A stretch of DNA of 47,374 bases, taken from assembly GCA_015523725.1 (NCBI GenBank), contig WAJV01000001.1, forward strand, positions 1 through 47,374. The letters run 5' to 3'. Within the stretch, counting starts at the first letter, position 1; each line of letters begins with the position of its first letter. The position numbers and the translations under genes are program-made. Below are positions 26,441 through 35,705 of this stretch, one piece after another. The notes below the pieces were generated by a model, which saw nothing but the letters and a program-made list of their open reading frames with translations, did no database searches and was not told the DNA's origin. Origin of the DNA: Candidatus Geothermarchaeota archaeon (GTDB lineage: Archaea; Thermoproteota; Nitrososphaeria; Geothermarchaeales; JDFR-13).

Positions 26441-26863
26441 TTATTTGAAGCTTCGTGATAATTCAGAGAGGGGATGTCCTAAGCAATGAATCATAAATTC
26501 TTTATACCAGCCGAACGGAGCCCTATGATAACTTATCTCCAGAGATGCTTTAACAATTCTATCTAGGAACCTGAGGAATCTTAATGCTAATCTAGCTTCT
26601 TCCAGATTATCGGATAAATGTGCATATGGATAGATTACTAATTTAGTTATACCTATACGTTGAATATGTTGCTTCAAATCATTTAGGAAATCATCTATAA
26701 TTTGTTTTCGCCTAGAGAAATCCCCCTTCTCTACAGATATAAATACTACTAGGCAATCTTCGAAAAAATACTCTTTATTATCAGTATCCTCAACACTAGT
26801 TATATTTACTTTCATAACAGGTCGATAAGAGAATTCTTTTGCGTGGATATATAGCGCCCTCAT
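26441..26863 (-). CDS. Free-standing threonyl-tRNA synthetase editing domain
   Basis: A 140-residue protein equivalent to the N-terminal editing domain of archaeal threonyl-tRNA synthetase, a DTD-like fold that removes serine from mischarged tRNA-Thr. Family landmarks are the start MRALYIHAKEFSY, the VFISVEKGD strand, LVIYPYAHLSD near residue 78 and the terminal APFGWYKEFMIHCLGHPLS with HPLSELSR. Nothing follows: the protein stops where the catalytic or anticodon-binding part would begin. Some crenarchaea split ThrRS into catalytic and editing proteins, but as I recall their editing protein also has an anticodon-binding domain; here only the editing module exists. No ThrRS catalytic gene is in the window. 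It converges with the tRNA-Lys gene. Confidence 0.82.
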   Translation of the reverse strand: MRALYIHAKEFSYRPVMKVNITSVEDTDNKEYFFEDCLVVFISVEKGDFSRRKQIIDDFLNDLKQHIQRIGITKLVIYPYAHLSDNLEEARLALRFLRFLDRIVKASLEISYHRAPFGWYKEFMIHCLGHPLSELSRSFK

Positions 26864-26914
26864 TATATTATAATTTAATCTTAGAGAATAATATAAAGAC
26901 TAGGGGATAAGTAG

Positions 26915-28162
26915 ATGGATCAATATATAGTTATCACGGATTTTCAAGACAAGTCTTTCTATACCCTAGATCTATACAGGCCAACATCGGAATTCAGATA
27001 CGGAGGTTTATCATTAAGAGAGAGGCTCTCTAAAATATTTGGTTATGAATCATTATACTATTTCTTAAAAGACGCCGACATGGCCAAGGTTATTAAAGAA
27101 AGGGTAGGCATCCCCACCAATGAACTTCCCCAATCCAATTCCTTCATAGTACTCAGTAGTAGAGTGATAGCATCTCTGGATGAATTAAATTCGCTAATAA
27201 AAATGTTAAATTCATTAGAACCAAATAGTATATTGATTAATACAGAAAATAAATTCATTGGTGGAAAATTAACAAAGGACGGCTTCCCTCACATCACCGA
27301 TAATGTAAAAGTATACAAACAAAAAGCTTTGTCAATTCCATATATAGAATACCCATGGGACTTCCTGGATATACAACCCGGTATAATTAAGGATGATGCA
27401 TTAAACAAAGAGTTTAGGAAAGATTTTTCCGTATTGAAACCTTCGAGGGGAAATTGGCCAGTATTAGCCCACAAAGATGGAGTATATATTGAACGATATA
27501 CCTATATAGATGCTAGAGATGGACCAGTCATACTATATAAAGGTGTGGAAATCCAGTCATTTACAAGAATCAGTGGCCCCTCATGTATTAGAGAAGACAG
27601 TATACTAATGTCTGCACTCATAAGAGAAAATACAGTTATAGGACCGGTTTGTAAAATTGGTGGCGAAACCGCCGATTCACTTATTGATGGATACTCAAAC
27701 CAAGCGCATAAAAGCTATATAGGACACAGTTTCATCGGGCAATGGGTAAATATAGGAGCATTTACTGTAACTTCAGACTTAAAAAATACGTATGGAGAAA
27801 TCATGTTCGACTATTTCGGCGATAAAATATCGACCAGAAAAATAAAGATTGGCTCATTTATCGGCGATTATGCTAAGACATCTATATCGAGCCAGATTAT
27901 GGGGGGGAAATTGATTGGTCCCTTTAGTCAAGTAATTGGACCTGTTTATAAAAGCATACCCCCATTCACAATATGGAACGGACATACCAGCGAAACATAC
28001 GAAATATACTTAGAATCCGCAATAAAAACCCAGAGACGCATGTACAGCAGAAGAAACATCAGTCAACTGGAGACCGAGAAAATATTTATTAAAAAAATAT
28101 TTAACGCAACTTCTCCATTGAGAAGTAGTGCCAAAAAAGATAAGTTTAATTGGAAATTATAA
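26915..28162 (+). CDS. GlmU-like sugar nucleotidyltransferase with left-handed beta helix
   Basis: A 415-residue protein resembling the GlmU-family putative sugar nucleotidyltransferases known best from Bacteroidetes. The N-terminal domain (about 1-190) starts IVITDFQDKSFYTLDLYRPT and includes RYGGLSLRERL, the degenerate nucleotidyltransferase pattern. From about 200 to 360 hexapeptide repeats form a left-handed beta helix (for example SCIREDSILMSALIRENTVIGP and following), including the acetyltransferase-like PFSQVIGPVYKSIPPF. The canonical G-x-G-T-R-M nucleotide-binding motif of GlmU is not obvious, so activity is uncertain. GGGGATAAG precedes the ATG. It may activate sugars for glycolipid or S-layer glycans. 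Confidence 0.72.
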   Translation: MDQYIVITDFQDKSFYTLDLYRPTSEFRYGGLSLRERLSKIFGYESLYYFLKDADMAKVIKERVGIPTNELPQSNSFIVLSSRVIASLDELNSLIKMLNSLEPNSILINTENKFIGGKLTKDGFPHITDNVKVYKQKALSIPYIEYPWDFLDIQPGIIKDDALNKEFRKDFSVLKPSRGNWPVLAHKDGVYIERYTYIDARDGPVILYKGVEIQSFTRISGPSCIREDSILMSALIRENTVIGPVCKIGGETADSLIDGYSNQAHKSYIGHSFIGQWVNIGAFTVTSDLKNTYGEIMFDYFGDKISTRKIKIGSFIGDYAKTSISSQIMGGKLIGPFSQVIGPVYKSIPPFTIWNGHTSETYEIYLESAIKTQRRMYSRRNISQLETEKIFIKKIFNATSPLRSSAKKDKFNWKL

Positions 28163-28237
28163 CGATTCCATTAAGATATATATCTAGTCAAAATCACCAT
28201 GATACATACACATATTTAATTAAAAAATAATAAGGAA

Positions 28238-28348
28238 CGGGCCCGGTGGGATTCGAACCCACGACCGCCGGCTCACTCCAGCATTAGAAGGCCTACGCCT
28301 CTCCACAAACAGAGAGTCGGCGCCCTATCCAGGCTAGGCCACGGGCCC
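28238..28348 (-). tRNA. tRNA-Arg(UCU) with two introns
   Basis: Read on the minus strand: acceptor GGGCCCG/CGGGCCC, D stem GCCT/GGGC, T stem GTGGG/CCCAC, discriminator G at 28238. The anticodon stem CCGGC/GCCGG and loop CTTCTAA appear only after removing two introns. Intron 1 (28293-28317, 25 nt) lies between positions 29 and 30, inside the 5' strand of the anticodon stem. Its bulge-helix-bulge has central helix GCGC/GCGT, bulges CGA and AGG and inner helix CTCTC/GAGAG. Intron 2 (28274-28284, 11 nt) lies at 37/38, with central helix CTTC/GGAG and the 3' bulge TGA. The mature tRNA is 75 bases with anticodon TCT at 28286-28288. CCA is not encoded. Confidence 0.93.
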
Positions 28349-28685
28349 CTTTCCAATATATTAGGATGGATTATTAATATTTATCTTTAGAGGTCGATTA
28401 TAAAAAATTATTGATACATTCTATATGTATAGTAAACAAAAATCGATTATAATATTACGACTTAAGACTCAAAGATATAGGGTCGCAATTACAAATTCAA
28501 AAATAATGCTAAAAGGAAATATAGCCTAGAAATATAATAAGTAGGGGGTTTTAAGCCGATTCCTCTAAAATATCCGATTGTCTCCCCCCATTATCCCAAA
28601 ACATTTTTTACTCAGCTGGATAGGTGGCTCACTAGTAAATAGCCCGGAGCATAAAAATAAAGTTTCTTGCAAGAATATCTTTAAC
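28349..28685. other. Gene-free stretch of 337 bp with possible RNA structures
   Basis: No protein frame is credible here. Next to tRNA-Arg is its AT-rich promoter region. A ten-base direct repeat TCGATTATAA occurs at 28394-28403 and 28443-28452. From 28544 the sequence is less AT-rich: GGGGG (28544-28548) can pair with CCCCC in 28584-28589, with TTTTA/TAAAA inside. A T run follows at 28604-28609. A second patch (28613-28650) can pair GGCT with AGCC. A 12-base palindrome TTCTTGCAAGAA lies at 28664-28675, just after the leuS stop. A small structured RNA or terminators for leuS are both possible. Confidence 0.4.
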
Positions 28686-31586
28686 TTATTCAATTATGAT
28701 AGCCGGCATCAGTGGTAATGATCTAACAGCCTTATCACGATATTTCCCAGACACATCATTCTCTAAAAGCACTTCTATAGTGATACGTGGATACTTTATT
28801 TTAACATATTTGGAGAAATACTTTTCCAAAAACTCTTTTTCCATGTTCCAAGATAATCTGGCCAATAATTCCCTAAATTTATAGTACCTACCATAGAAGT
28901 GTCTCCTTATAATTTTATATATAGTTGAAGCTTGTTTTTTATCAAGCCCCAAATTATTAGATATGGATAGGAAGTCCCTGATGCTAATTAATTCTTTATC
29001 TGAAGTTATAATATCCCTCATTAGACTCCATTTTTGATTCGATGGAATAATTATCTTAATGGTTGAAGCCTCCTCACCACCCCTATCAACTATCCGCATA
29101 ATTCCATCTATATCTGAGAGCAATTCCCTACCATATTCCTCTAAATCAATATATATTTTATCCTGCTCAGAAAACTTTAACGAGGGCCACTTAGAGAGTG
29201 CCGCCATACCCTGCTTCCCAAGGACCTCCCTCCAAATAAATTCCGATGTAAATGGCGCATAAAGAGAGAGAATTTTAACCCAAGCCTCTAATAAACGCTC
29301 TAAAACACGTCGATTCACTCTATCTGATACCCTACTATACTCTGCCAAAGCCTCAGGAATCTTATAGAACACTATCCTACCAGCCACAGCAATTTTATGG
29401 GACTCAAGGCTAGACTCTACTTCACTAATATACATCGCCAATTTAGCGGCAATAAGTCTATCGAAGAAAGATTCTTCCCCATAATCCCTAGACTTATCTA
29501 AAATATCTTTAATAAAATCTGGTAGGCTCCGTAACTTCTCCCTAATACTTCTAAAATTATCGAGTCTTACATCGGGATCATCAAGCCCGTCCGTAATGGT
29601 TAATAAACCTAGCCGCACAGTATCCGAGCCAAACATTTCGATGGCTTTCCTCAAAGAGATGAAATTTCCAGTGGATTTAGACATCGGCTTACCCTCAAGC
29701 TTTATATAACCATTTACAGAGATCCCCCTCGGCCAATGTCTTTTCTCGAAAATTGCTACATGATGGAAAATAAAGAACGTTAGATGATTTCCTATTAAAT
29801 CCTTCCCAGAGCCACGGATATCCACCGGATACCAGTACAAAAATTCGTTTCTAATCTCATCAATTAAGGACCTAGGGATCCCCAAATCATTAGATAATTT
29901 ATCTGGATCTCCTTCACCAAGAAATATATAGTCAAAGAAACTGTCATCTATTTTCTCTGCATCCAATTTACCAGCATTATAATATTTAGCAATAATATAG
30001 AAGGCCATATATACAGTTGAGTCGGTTAGAGTCTCAACTATCCAGTCTTTATCAAGTGGAAAAGGCGTACCTAACCCGGTTTTCCTAGTACATGGCCAAT
30101 CCTCATACCAATCTATATAATGAAGAAACATTTTCCTAAGTTCTTCAGGGAAGAAATCCATACTATTAACTGCATCCCTAGCCAAACTTTTCCACCGCTC
30201 ATCAGAATATTTGAGGGCCCATTGATCCTCAATTATCTTAACATGGGTTTCTGTACCGCATCTACACACAACCTTCTCCGGTAAGTCATACATAGTGGTC
30301 GCCATACCTATAGATCTTAGTATATCCAGTATCCGGTTCTTAGCTTCACTAACCCTTAATCCAGATAGCTCCATGCAATTATCCTTCATAACCCCCTTAT
30401 GGAACTCAATTGAGTATATATCTTTTGTAGCATCCTCCAACTTACCTATATCAAGCTGATTAGAAACACCATATTTATCATAAGCATCTTTAGCAGGGAA
30501 TTCACCATAGCCAGGAACACTTATTATGGATATTGGTTGAATATCATCTACAATATTCTTTAAATCACTTCTTAAATTAAACATTCCCTTTTTAAGATCA
30601 ATTAAGGCGGCATAATCATATGGAGCATGAGCAGGAACACTATATACCACGCCTGTCACTAACCCGGGGTCTACAAATGAAGCAGGCAAGATTGGGACGA
30701 GTCTATTTATATATGGTGCCTTAGCATATAAACCTATTAAACTTTCCCCTTTAATAACCTCTATAACTTCAACGTTATGTAATTGGTCCCTTAATTTATC
30801 CACAGCCCTCAAACTAACAATCCATCTCTCTCCGTCTATATTAATCAATGCATAATCCGCATCTTCCCTAATCCATATATTTGTAACTCCGAATAAAGTC
30901 TCTGGCCTAAAAGTGCCTGCTACAATATATGCATCTAAATCATCTATATAGAATTTGATTAAATTATATTCCTCCGGCCTAACTCCCACACCCTCCAACC
31001 TATCATGATCACCAGTAGGACTCTTATCCCTAGGACACCAAACAACTGGATGAGGCTCCTGTACAATAAAACCCCGCTTATTAAGTCTCCTGATCTGCCA
31101 CTCCACAGACTTAGTGTATAATGGATGTAAATTAGTTGTATGAAACTCCCGCCTCCAATCTATTGATAAACCCAAGTGAATCACATCCTGTTTTCCCTTA
31201 TTAGTAAAATATTTAACTAGATAAATTGGGTCCTTAAACCTCTCTATTTCCTCTGGCTCAACTCCATCTAAATTAATTAATCTATTGATGATTCTTTGAT
31301 CCCCGGCCTCAAGCCTATGGACAACACCCATAACAGCTTCTCCAGTCCAATGCCAAGCCCAAGGATATAATACATTATAACCCTTTAATCTATAATATCT
31401 TGCTAGTACATCCAATCTACCTGCAGAATACGCGTGGCCCAAATGTAGCGATCCATTCATATAGGGGAAGGGAAAAGTGATAAATTTCTTTGGGATATTG
31501 ATGTTAGGATCCGAGTTAAAAACACCTTTCTTAACCCATTCCTCAGCAAGTTGCTTCTCAAACCTCTCCCAATCCTCTTTTGACAT
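28686..31586 (-). CDS. leuS: Leucyl-tRNA synthetase
   Basis: A 966-residue archaeal-type class I synthetase. The HIGH motif is HLGH at residues 48-51 in PYMNGSLHLGHAYS. The CP1 editing domain has GTFRPETLFGVTN and YSVPAHAPYDYAALIDL. The KMSKS motif is KPMSKS around residue 634, followed by the helical anticodon-binding domain. The length and the editing motifs fit LeuRS better than IleRS or ValRS. Its ATG lies 29 bases inside the end of alaS, so the two synthetases are co-transcribed with alaS first. A T-rich segment downstream on the minus strand may end the transcript. Confidence 0.94.
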   Translation of the reverse strand: MSKEDWERFEKQLAEEWVKKGVFNSDPNINIPKKFITFPFPYMNGSLHLGHAYSAGRLDVLARYYRLKGYNVLYPWAWHWTGEAVMGVVHRLEAGDQRIINRLINLDGVEPEEIERFKDPIYLVKYFTNKGKQDVIHLGLSIDWRREFHTTNLHPLYTKSVEWQIRRLNKRGFIVQEPHPVVWCPRDKSPTGDHDRLEGVGVRPEEYNLIKFYIDDLDAYIVAGTFRPETLFGVTNIWIREDADYALINIDGERWIVSLRAVDKLRDQLHNVEVIEVIKGESLIGLYAKAPYINRLVPILPASFVDPGLVTGVVYSVPAHAPYDYAALIDLKKGMFNLRSDLKNIVDDIQPISIISVPGYGEFPAKDAYDKYGVSNQLDIGKLEDATKDIYSIEFHKGVMKDNCMELSGLRVSEAKNRILDILRSIGMATTMYDLPEKVVCRCGTETHVKIIEDQWALKYSDERWKSLARDAVNSMDFFPEELRKMFLHYIDWYEDWPCTRKTGLGTPFPLDKDWIVETLTDSTVYMAFYIIAKYYNAGKLDAEKIDDSFFDYIFLGEGDPDKLSNDLGIPRSLIDEIRNEFLYWYPVDIRGSGKDLIGNHLTFFIFHHVAIFEKRHWPRGISVNGYIKLEGKPMSKSTGNFISLRKAIEMFGSDTVRLGLLTITDGLDDPDVRLDNFRSIREKLRSLPDFIKDILDKSRDYGEESFFDRLIAAKLAMYISEVESSLESHKIAVAGRIVFYKIPEALAEYSRVSDRVNRRVLERLLEAWVKILSLYAPFTSEFIWREVLGKQGMAALSKWPSLKFSEQDKIYIDLEEYGRELLSDIDGIMRIVDRGGEEASTIKIIIPSNQKWSLMRDIITSDKELISIRDFLSISNNLGLDKKQASTIYKIIRRHFYGRYYKFRELLARLSWNMEKEFLEKYFSKYVKIKYPRITIEVLLENDVSGKYRDKAVRSLPLMPAIIIE

Positions 31587-34299
31587 ACATCCTCACCAAT
31601 TCCTTAACCTTATCCAACGAAAACTTAGGCCTACCACCAAAACGAGCATATCTCTCGTCTCCCTTACCACCACCCTTTAAAACCTCACCCGCCAGAGATT
31701 CAAGTAATTTATAAGCATCTAATCCACGCTCCCTAGCCGACCTACCCACCATCAAAATTATATTAATTCCCCTACCAACCTCGGAAAAACCAGCTACTAT
31801 CACATCATCATACTTTTTTTCCAAGTATTCAGCTACAAAGATTATGTCATCGACACTAGAAATATACTCAATATATTTAAATCCACTTAAGTCCAGTGCC
31901 TCCCTATATAGATTCTCGGCAACATTAGATAGATACATTCTCCTCATAATATTCAATTCATTCTCCAATCTATCCCTCTCCTCAATCAACTTATTTATAG
32001 TGCTCTCAATATTATTCAAGGATACACCTAGTCTTTTACTTATCCTATCTAAAATATTGTGTTCAAATCTACTCATTGATACAGCTACATCGCCAGCGAC
32101 ATACTCGAATCTAATCACACCATCATGGATCTTCTCTACCGAGAGTATTTTTATATATTTAACTTCACCAGTATGGGATACATGGGTCCCTCCACATGCC
32201 TCTGCATCCCAGTCCCCAACCACCAATAACCTTAACTTGGAGCCCGGCACTACACCTCCCTGATAAATAATAGGACCATATTTCCTCTCAGCCTCACCTC
32301 TATCCATCCAAATGGACTTTACTTCATAATCACGGGTGATAACCATGTTGGCCAAAGCCTCAATCTTATCCACCTCCTCCTCACTAGGCATCCTATAGTG
32401 AGTGACATCCAAGTGTGCAATATCTGGTTTCTTACTAGCACCAGTCTGCCATACATGTGGCCCCAAAACCCTTCTAATAGCAGACAGTAATATATGGGTT
32501 GCAGTATGATGCCTCATTAATGCATATCTCCTCTCCCAATCAATGGATCCATAAACTATAGAACCTACGATATCCCCACCGACTTTTTTATCAAGAATAT
32601 GCCTAATCTCCCCATCCACATTGACAGTATTAATTACTTTATATTCGACGCCATCCAACCTCAATATCCCCGTATCCCCTACTTGACCCCCTCCCTCCGG
32701 ATAAAAGACCGTTTTATCCAAAACTACGTAATTATCCTCAGCCTTGATCACCTTGGCCGTCATCGAACTCCAATATGGATTCTTATAGTAGAGTGGTTCA
32801 GTATCCCTAATACCCAACTCTATATACATACCTGCCTCCTTTTCACTAACCCCATGTCTCTCGGCGACTAATTCATAGAAGTTCGGAGGTACCTCTATAT
32901 ATCCCTCGCCTCTCTCTCTCAAATATTCTGAGATGATGTCGGGAGATATGCCATGCGAATCATATATCTCTATTAAATTATCCAATGAAAGAGACCCATA
33001 CTTCTTCTTATATTTCTTAACTATTTTAGGTAATTTATCCAATACATTTCTATATTTCCTATACTCCAAATCAATTATTTCGAAAACTATGTCATTAATC
33101 TCCCGAATATTATCGTAGTGAGTTGACCAATAATTTAACTGAAGAGAAAATAATTCATCCAATTCATCAACTATATCACGCAGAGTCATTATCTTAAATA
33201 TTCTTCTAAATAACATCCTAGTTAGATAACCCTCCTTCACATTCGATGGAACCGCACCATCCCTTATAAGTAAAATAATTGCTTTTGAGTGGTCCAGTAA
33301 CCTCATCAAATCATCGAAGAAACTTAATTCATTAATTACCTCCGATTCATCCAACCCCAAATTCCTAGCAATACCCCTTCTTAATTCCTTAACCTCATTC
33401 AGCCTCTCAAACTCATAATGTGGACTATATAGTGAATTGAGATATAGAACATCATCAGGTATATCTAAACCCACCAAATCCATAAACCTATTTAAAACAT
33501 CTCCATAAATAGCGTGGAAAGCGGATGGAGACCCTTGTGAAAGCCATGTCCACCTCTCAATACCATATCCAGTATCAACTGTAAATACAGGGGTCTCCAC
33601 CAATTCACCATCCAAAATTTTATACATCATGAATACAAGTGTAGAAACCTCTAATCCATTAACAATACCCTCTACATCGGGTCCGGCGTTCCCACCCCCC
33701 ACCCAGAAATGCTCTTTATAAGTAATAGATTCTTCTGGAATCCCTAATACCTCAGTAGCAAACTCATGATGATACGCTATTGTACCATCCTTCCAATAAT
33801 AGTATTCTCCCCCCTTTCTATTGAAGGCGTGAGCCCCACCCATCTCAAATATTGTTAGATGCCTACCTGCAGTCAAGCCAACATTATTTATATCCTCGAA
33901 ACGTAGACATGGCTGACTAACTACAAGTGGATTCGCGGGAGGCTTACTTATACCAGCGGTGACATAAGGCTGGAAATCAGCTATCGACGCTATAGTCACT
34001 AAAAGATCATCTCTCCATCTGGCAACAACTGGATACGGATTAATAATAGTATGCCCATTACGCTCAAAAAATTTCAGGAACTCTCTCCTCATCTCAGCCA
34101 GTGAATATTTCCTCCTAGTTGGGGGATTCCTCAAAAAACTATAATCTACACATGGAGTCTCTCCACATACATCCTGATCCGGATTGGGAGTCCAGAAAAA
34201 TGATCCGCATACCCTACACTTCTTCCTAATATATCCATGCTCCCTCATGAAATCAATATCAAACTCATCTTCTTTAATCCTATACTCCAACTCCAACAC
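31558..34299 (-). CDS. alaS: Alanyl-tRNA synthetase
   Basis: A 913-residue archaeal class II synthetase. The N-terminus has the archaeal zinc region (KKCRVCGSFFWTPNPDQDVCG, read in two parts around residues 27-45). The aminoacylation core includes LVTIASIADFQPYV and LRFEDINNVG. The editing domain has HHTATH near residue 595 and CGGTH near 704. A C-terminal DHHA1 domain follows (GFSEVGRGINIILMVGRSA and on). All expected domains are present. A 159-bp AT-rich gap separates its start from the L12 gene and should contain its promoter. The end overlaps leuS by 29 bases. Confidence 0.95.
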   Translation of the reverse strand: MLELEYRIKEDEFDIDFMREHGYIRKKCRVCGSFFWTPNPDQDVCGETPCVDYSFLRNPPTRRKYSLAEMRREFLKFFERNGHTIINPYPVVARWRDDLLVTIASIADFQPYVTAGISKPPANPLVVSQPCLRFEDINNVGLTAGRHLTIFEMGGAHAFNRKGGEYYYWKDGTIAYHHEFATEVLGIPEESITYKEHFWVGGGNAGPDVEGIVNGLEVSTLVFMMYKILDGELVETPVFTVDTGYGIERWTWLSQGSPSAFHAIYGDVLNRFMDLVGLDIPDDVLYLNSLYSPHYEFERLNEVKELRRGIARNLGLDESEVINELSFFDDLMRLLDHSKAIILLIRDGAVPSNVKEGYLTRMLFRRIFKIMTLRDIVDELDELFSLQLNYWSTHYDNIREINDIVFEIIDLEYRKYRNVLDKLPKIVKKYKKKYGSLSLDNLIEIYDSHGISPDIISEYLRERGEGYIEVPPNFYELVAERHGVSEKEAGMYIELGIRDTEPLYYKNPYWSSMTAKVIKAEDNYVVLDKTVFYPEGGGQVGDTGILRLDGVEYKVINTVNVDGEIRHILDKKVGGDIVGSIVYGSIDWERRYALMRHHTATHILLSAIRRVLGPHVWQTGASKKPDIAHLDVTHYRMPSEEEVDKIEALANMVITRDYEVKSIWMDRGEAERKYGPIIYQGGVVPGSKLRLLVVGDWDAEACGGTHVSHTGEVKYIKILSVEKIHDGVIRFEYVAGDVAVSMSRFEHNILDRISKRLGVSLNNIESTINKLIEERDRLENELNIMRRMYLSNVAENLYREALDLSGFKYIEYISSVDDIIFVAEYLEKKYDDVIVAGFSEVGRGINIILMVGRSARERGLDAYKLLESLAGEVLKGGGKGDERYARFGGRPKFSLDKVKELVRMYVKRGLGEV

Positions 34300-34458
34300 C
34301 AGAGGGAATTGAAAAATATCTAAAGACCTAATTATTTTAAGATAGGGTTTATAATATAATAAGTATTAGATGAAGTACATCTATATAATGTAAGATAATC
34401 TGGAATATAGTTGGATTAAGGCGTCAATTTACAATAATAAATAATTGTAGTTAGGTAC

Positions 34459-34770
34459 TTAACCGAATAATGCACCCAACCCTTCAAGAGCCTCTTCCTC
34501 TTCCTCCTCCTTCTCCTCCTCAGCCTCTTCAGCCTTTTCTTCCTTCTCCTCCTCAGCAGGCGCCGCTGTAGGTGCAGCAACGGTGGTCGGCATAGCGACT
34601 GCAGATTCCAGCACTTCCTTGATGTCTATTGATTTAAGCGAAGTAACTAATGATTTTAATAGCCCAGGGTCAGGCTCTTCACCAACAGCCTCCAAAACCT
34701 TCTTAAGATTCTCCTCGTTAATTTCCTTCCCAACCTCATACAGTAACAATGCAGCATAAATATACTTCAC
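34459..34770 (-). CDS. rpl12: Ribosomal protein L12 (archaeal P1)
   Basis: A stalk protein of about 103 residues that recruits GTPase factors to the large subunit. The helical N-terminal dimer domain [19 protein letters not shown] is followed by an alanine-rich hinge, a long run of Glu and Lys, and the conserved tail [12 protein letters not shown] at 34788 would add six residues. The motif GAGGTG lies six bases before the GTG at 34770, and starting there gives the usual N-terminus M(V)KYIYAAL, so I choose that GTG. It is the last gene of the L11-L1-L10-L12 group. Confidence 0.94.
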   Translation of the reverse strand: MKYIYAALLLYEVGKEINEENLKKVLEAVGEEPDPGLLKSLVTSLKSIDIKEVLESAVAMPTTVAAPTAAPAEEEKEEKAEEAEEEKEEEEEEALEGLGALFG

Positions 34771-34828
34771 TCTATACACCTCTCCCAACTTACCTAATTA
34801 ATTACCTATAACCTGGATATATAAATTT

Positions 34829-35686
34829 TTAAGACTCAACCCTCTCTTTAAGCGCCTTAGCATATATATACCCCCTCACCAGCAAATCCCTAATAGTATA
34901 TTTAGTTGGATACCCCAACTCAAGCGATAGTTCTCTACCATGTAGATACGCCTTCAGCAACAGCGGTCTTACAGTATACTTAGTCGGATATCCAATCTCC
35001 AATGCAAGTTTAAATGCATTCTCAAACTTCTTCGCTATCGACTCCTTAACCTCCTCTAAATCCGGCAGCAAATACTCCTTCCTAATTAATATTCCATCCT
35101 TCAAGTCCAGTGCAAACCTCATAGATACCTTGGACTTAATCGGTTTAATACCGAGTTTACTAAGTAAATTAGCTAAATTAGCAGATATCTTGTCACCCGC
35201 CTTAGCTACCACCGTATCCTTCATAACATTAATGGCTCCGCCGATTATCTTGGTTGGAATACCAAAATTAGAGAATAAACTAATTATTGGACCTGGGGGA
35301 ATCCCTGTGTTCCCCTCGGGAATAACGATGTCGACTGGTGCAACATCACCTGGTGAAGCCGGTAGATCAACCTCAAACTTATCTAGTTTTAAGGCGATAT
35401 CAATCGGGTTTTCATTAGTAAATATATATAATACCTGTCCCTTTAATTCACCCTTAATTTTATCAACCAAATCTGGATATAAGGATTCAAGAGCCTTAAA
35501 AAACACGTTCTTCTTGCCGCCTTTTATCCTAAAACCAAGTTCATCTTGGAGGCTCCTAACCTCCTGGAGCATCGAGGCCCTAAGCCTATAGGCATCAACA
35601 AATATCACGTATCTATATTTAGAAAGCAATCCTCTAAATTCTTCAAACATTCTTCTCTTACGTTCCCTAGGCGATAAACGCAACAT
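34829..35686 (-). CDS. rpl10: Ribosomal protein L10 (P0), short form
   Basis: A 285-residue stalk base protein that binds 23S rRNA and carries L12 dimers. The rRNA-binding N-terminal domain (SPRERKRRMFEEFRGLL onward) and the inserted second domain are present. The C-terminal spine helix contains two near-identical segments, IGYPTKYTVR and LGYPTKYTIR, 26 residues apart, which are probably successive L12-binding units. The protein ends at AKALKERVES: the acidic P-type tail with a GLGALFG end found in many archaeal P0 proteins is missing. SD-like GGTGG precedes the ATG. It lies between L1 and L12 as usual. Confidence 0.94.
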   Translation of the reverse strand: MLRLSPRERKRRMFEEFRGLLSKYRYVIFVDAYRLRASMLQEVRSLQDELGFRIKGGKKNVFFKALESLYPDLVDKIKGELKGQVLYIFTNENPIDIALKLDKFEVDLPASPGDVAPVDIVIPEGNTGIPPGPIISLFSNFGIPTKIIGGAINVMKDTVVAKAGDKISANLANLLSKLGIKPIKSKVSMRFALDLKDGILIRKEYLLPDLEEVKESIAKKFENAFKLALEIGYPTKYTVRPLLLKAYLHGRELSLELGYPTKYTIRDLLVRGYIYAKALKERVES

Positions 35687-35705
35687 ACCGAACCACCATA
35701 TAAAA

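Noticed and set aside
31844-32263. A 139-codon frame opposite alaS
   Set aside because: It lies entirely within a confidently assigned gene on the other strand and its composition is that of a complementary-strand shadow.
35130-35591. A 153-codon frame opposite the L10 gene
   Set aside because: It is antisense to a certain ribosomal protein gene, has no start signal and no recognisable motif.
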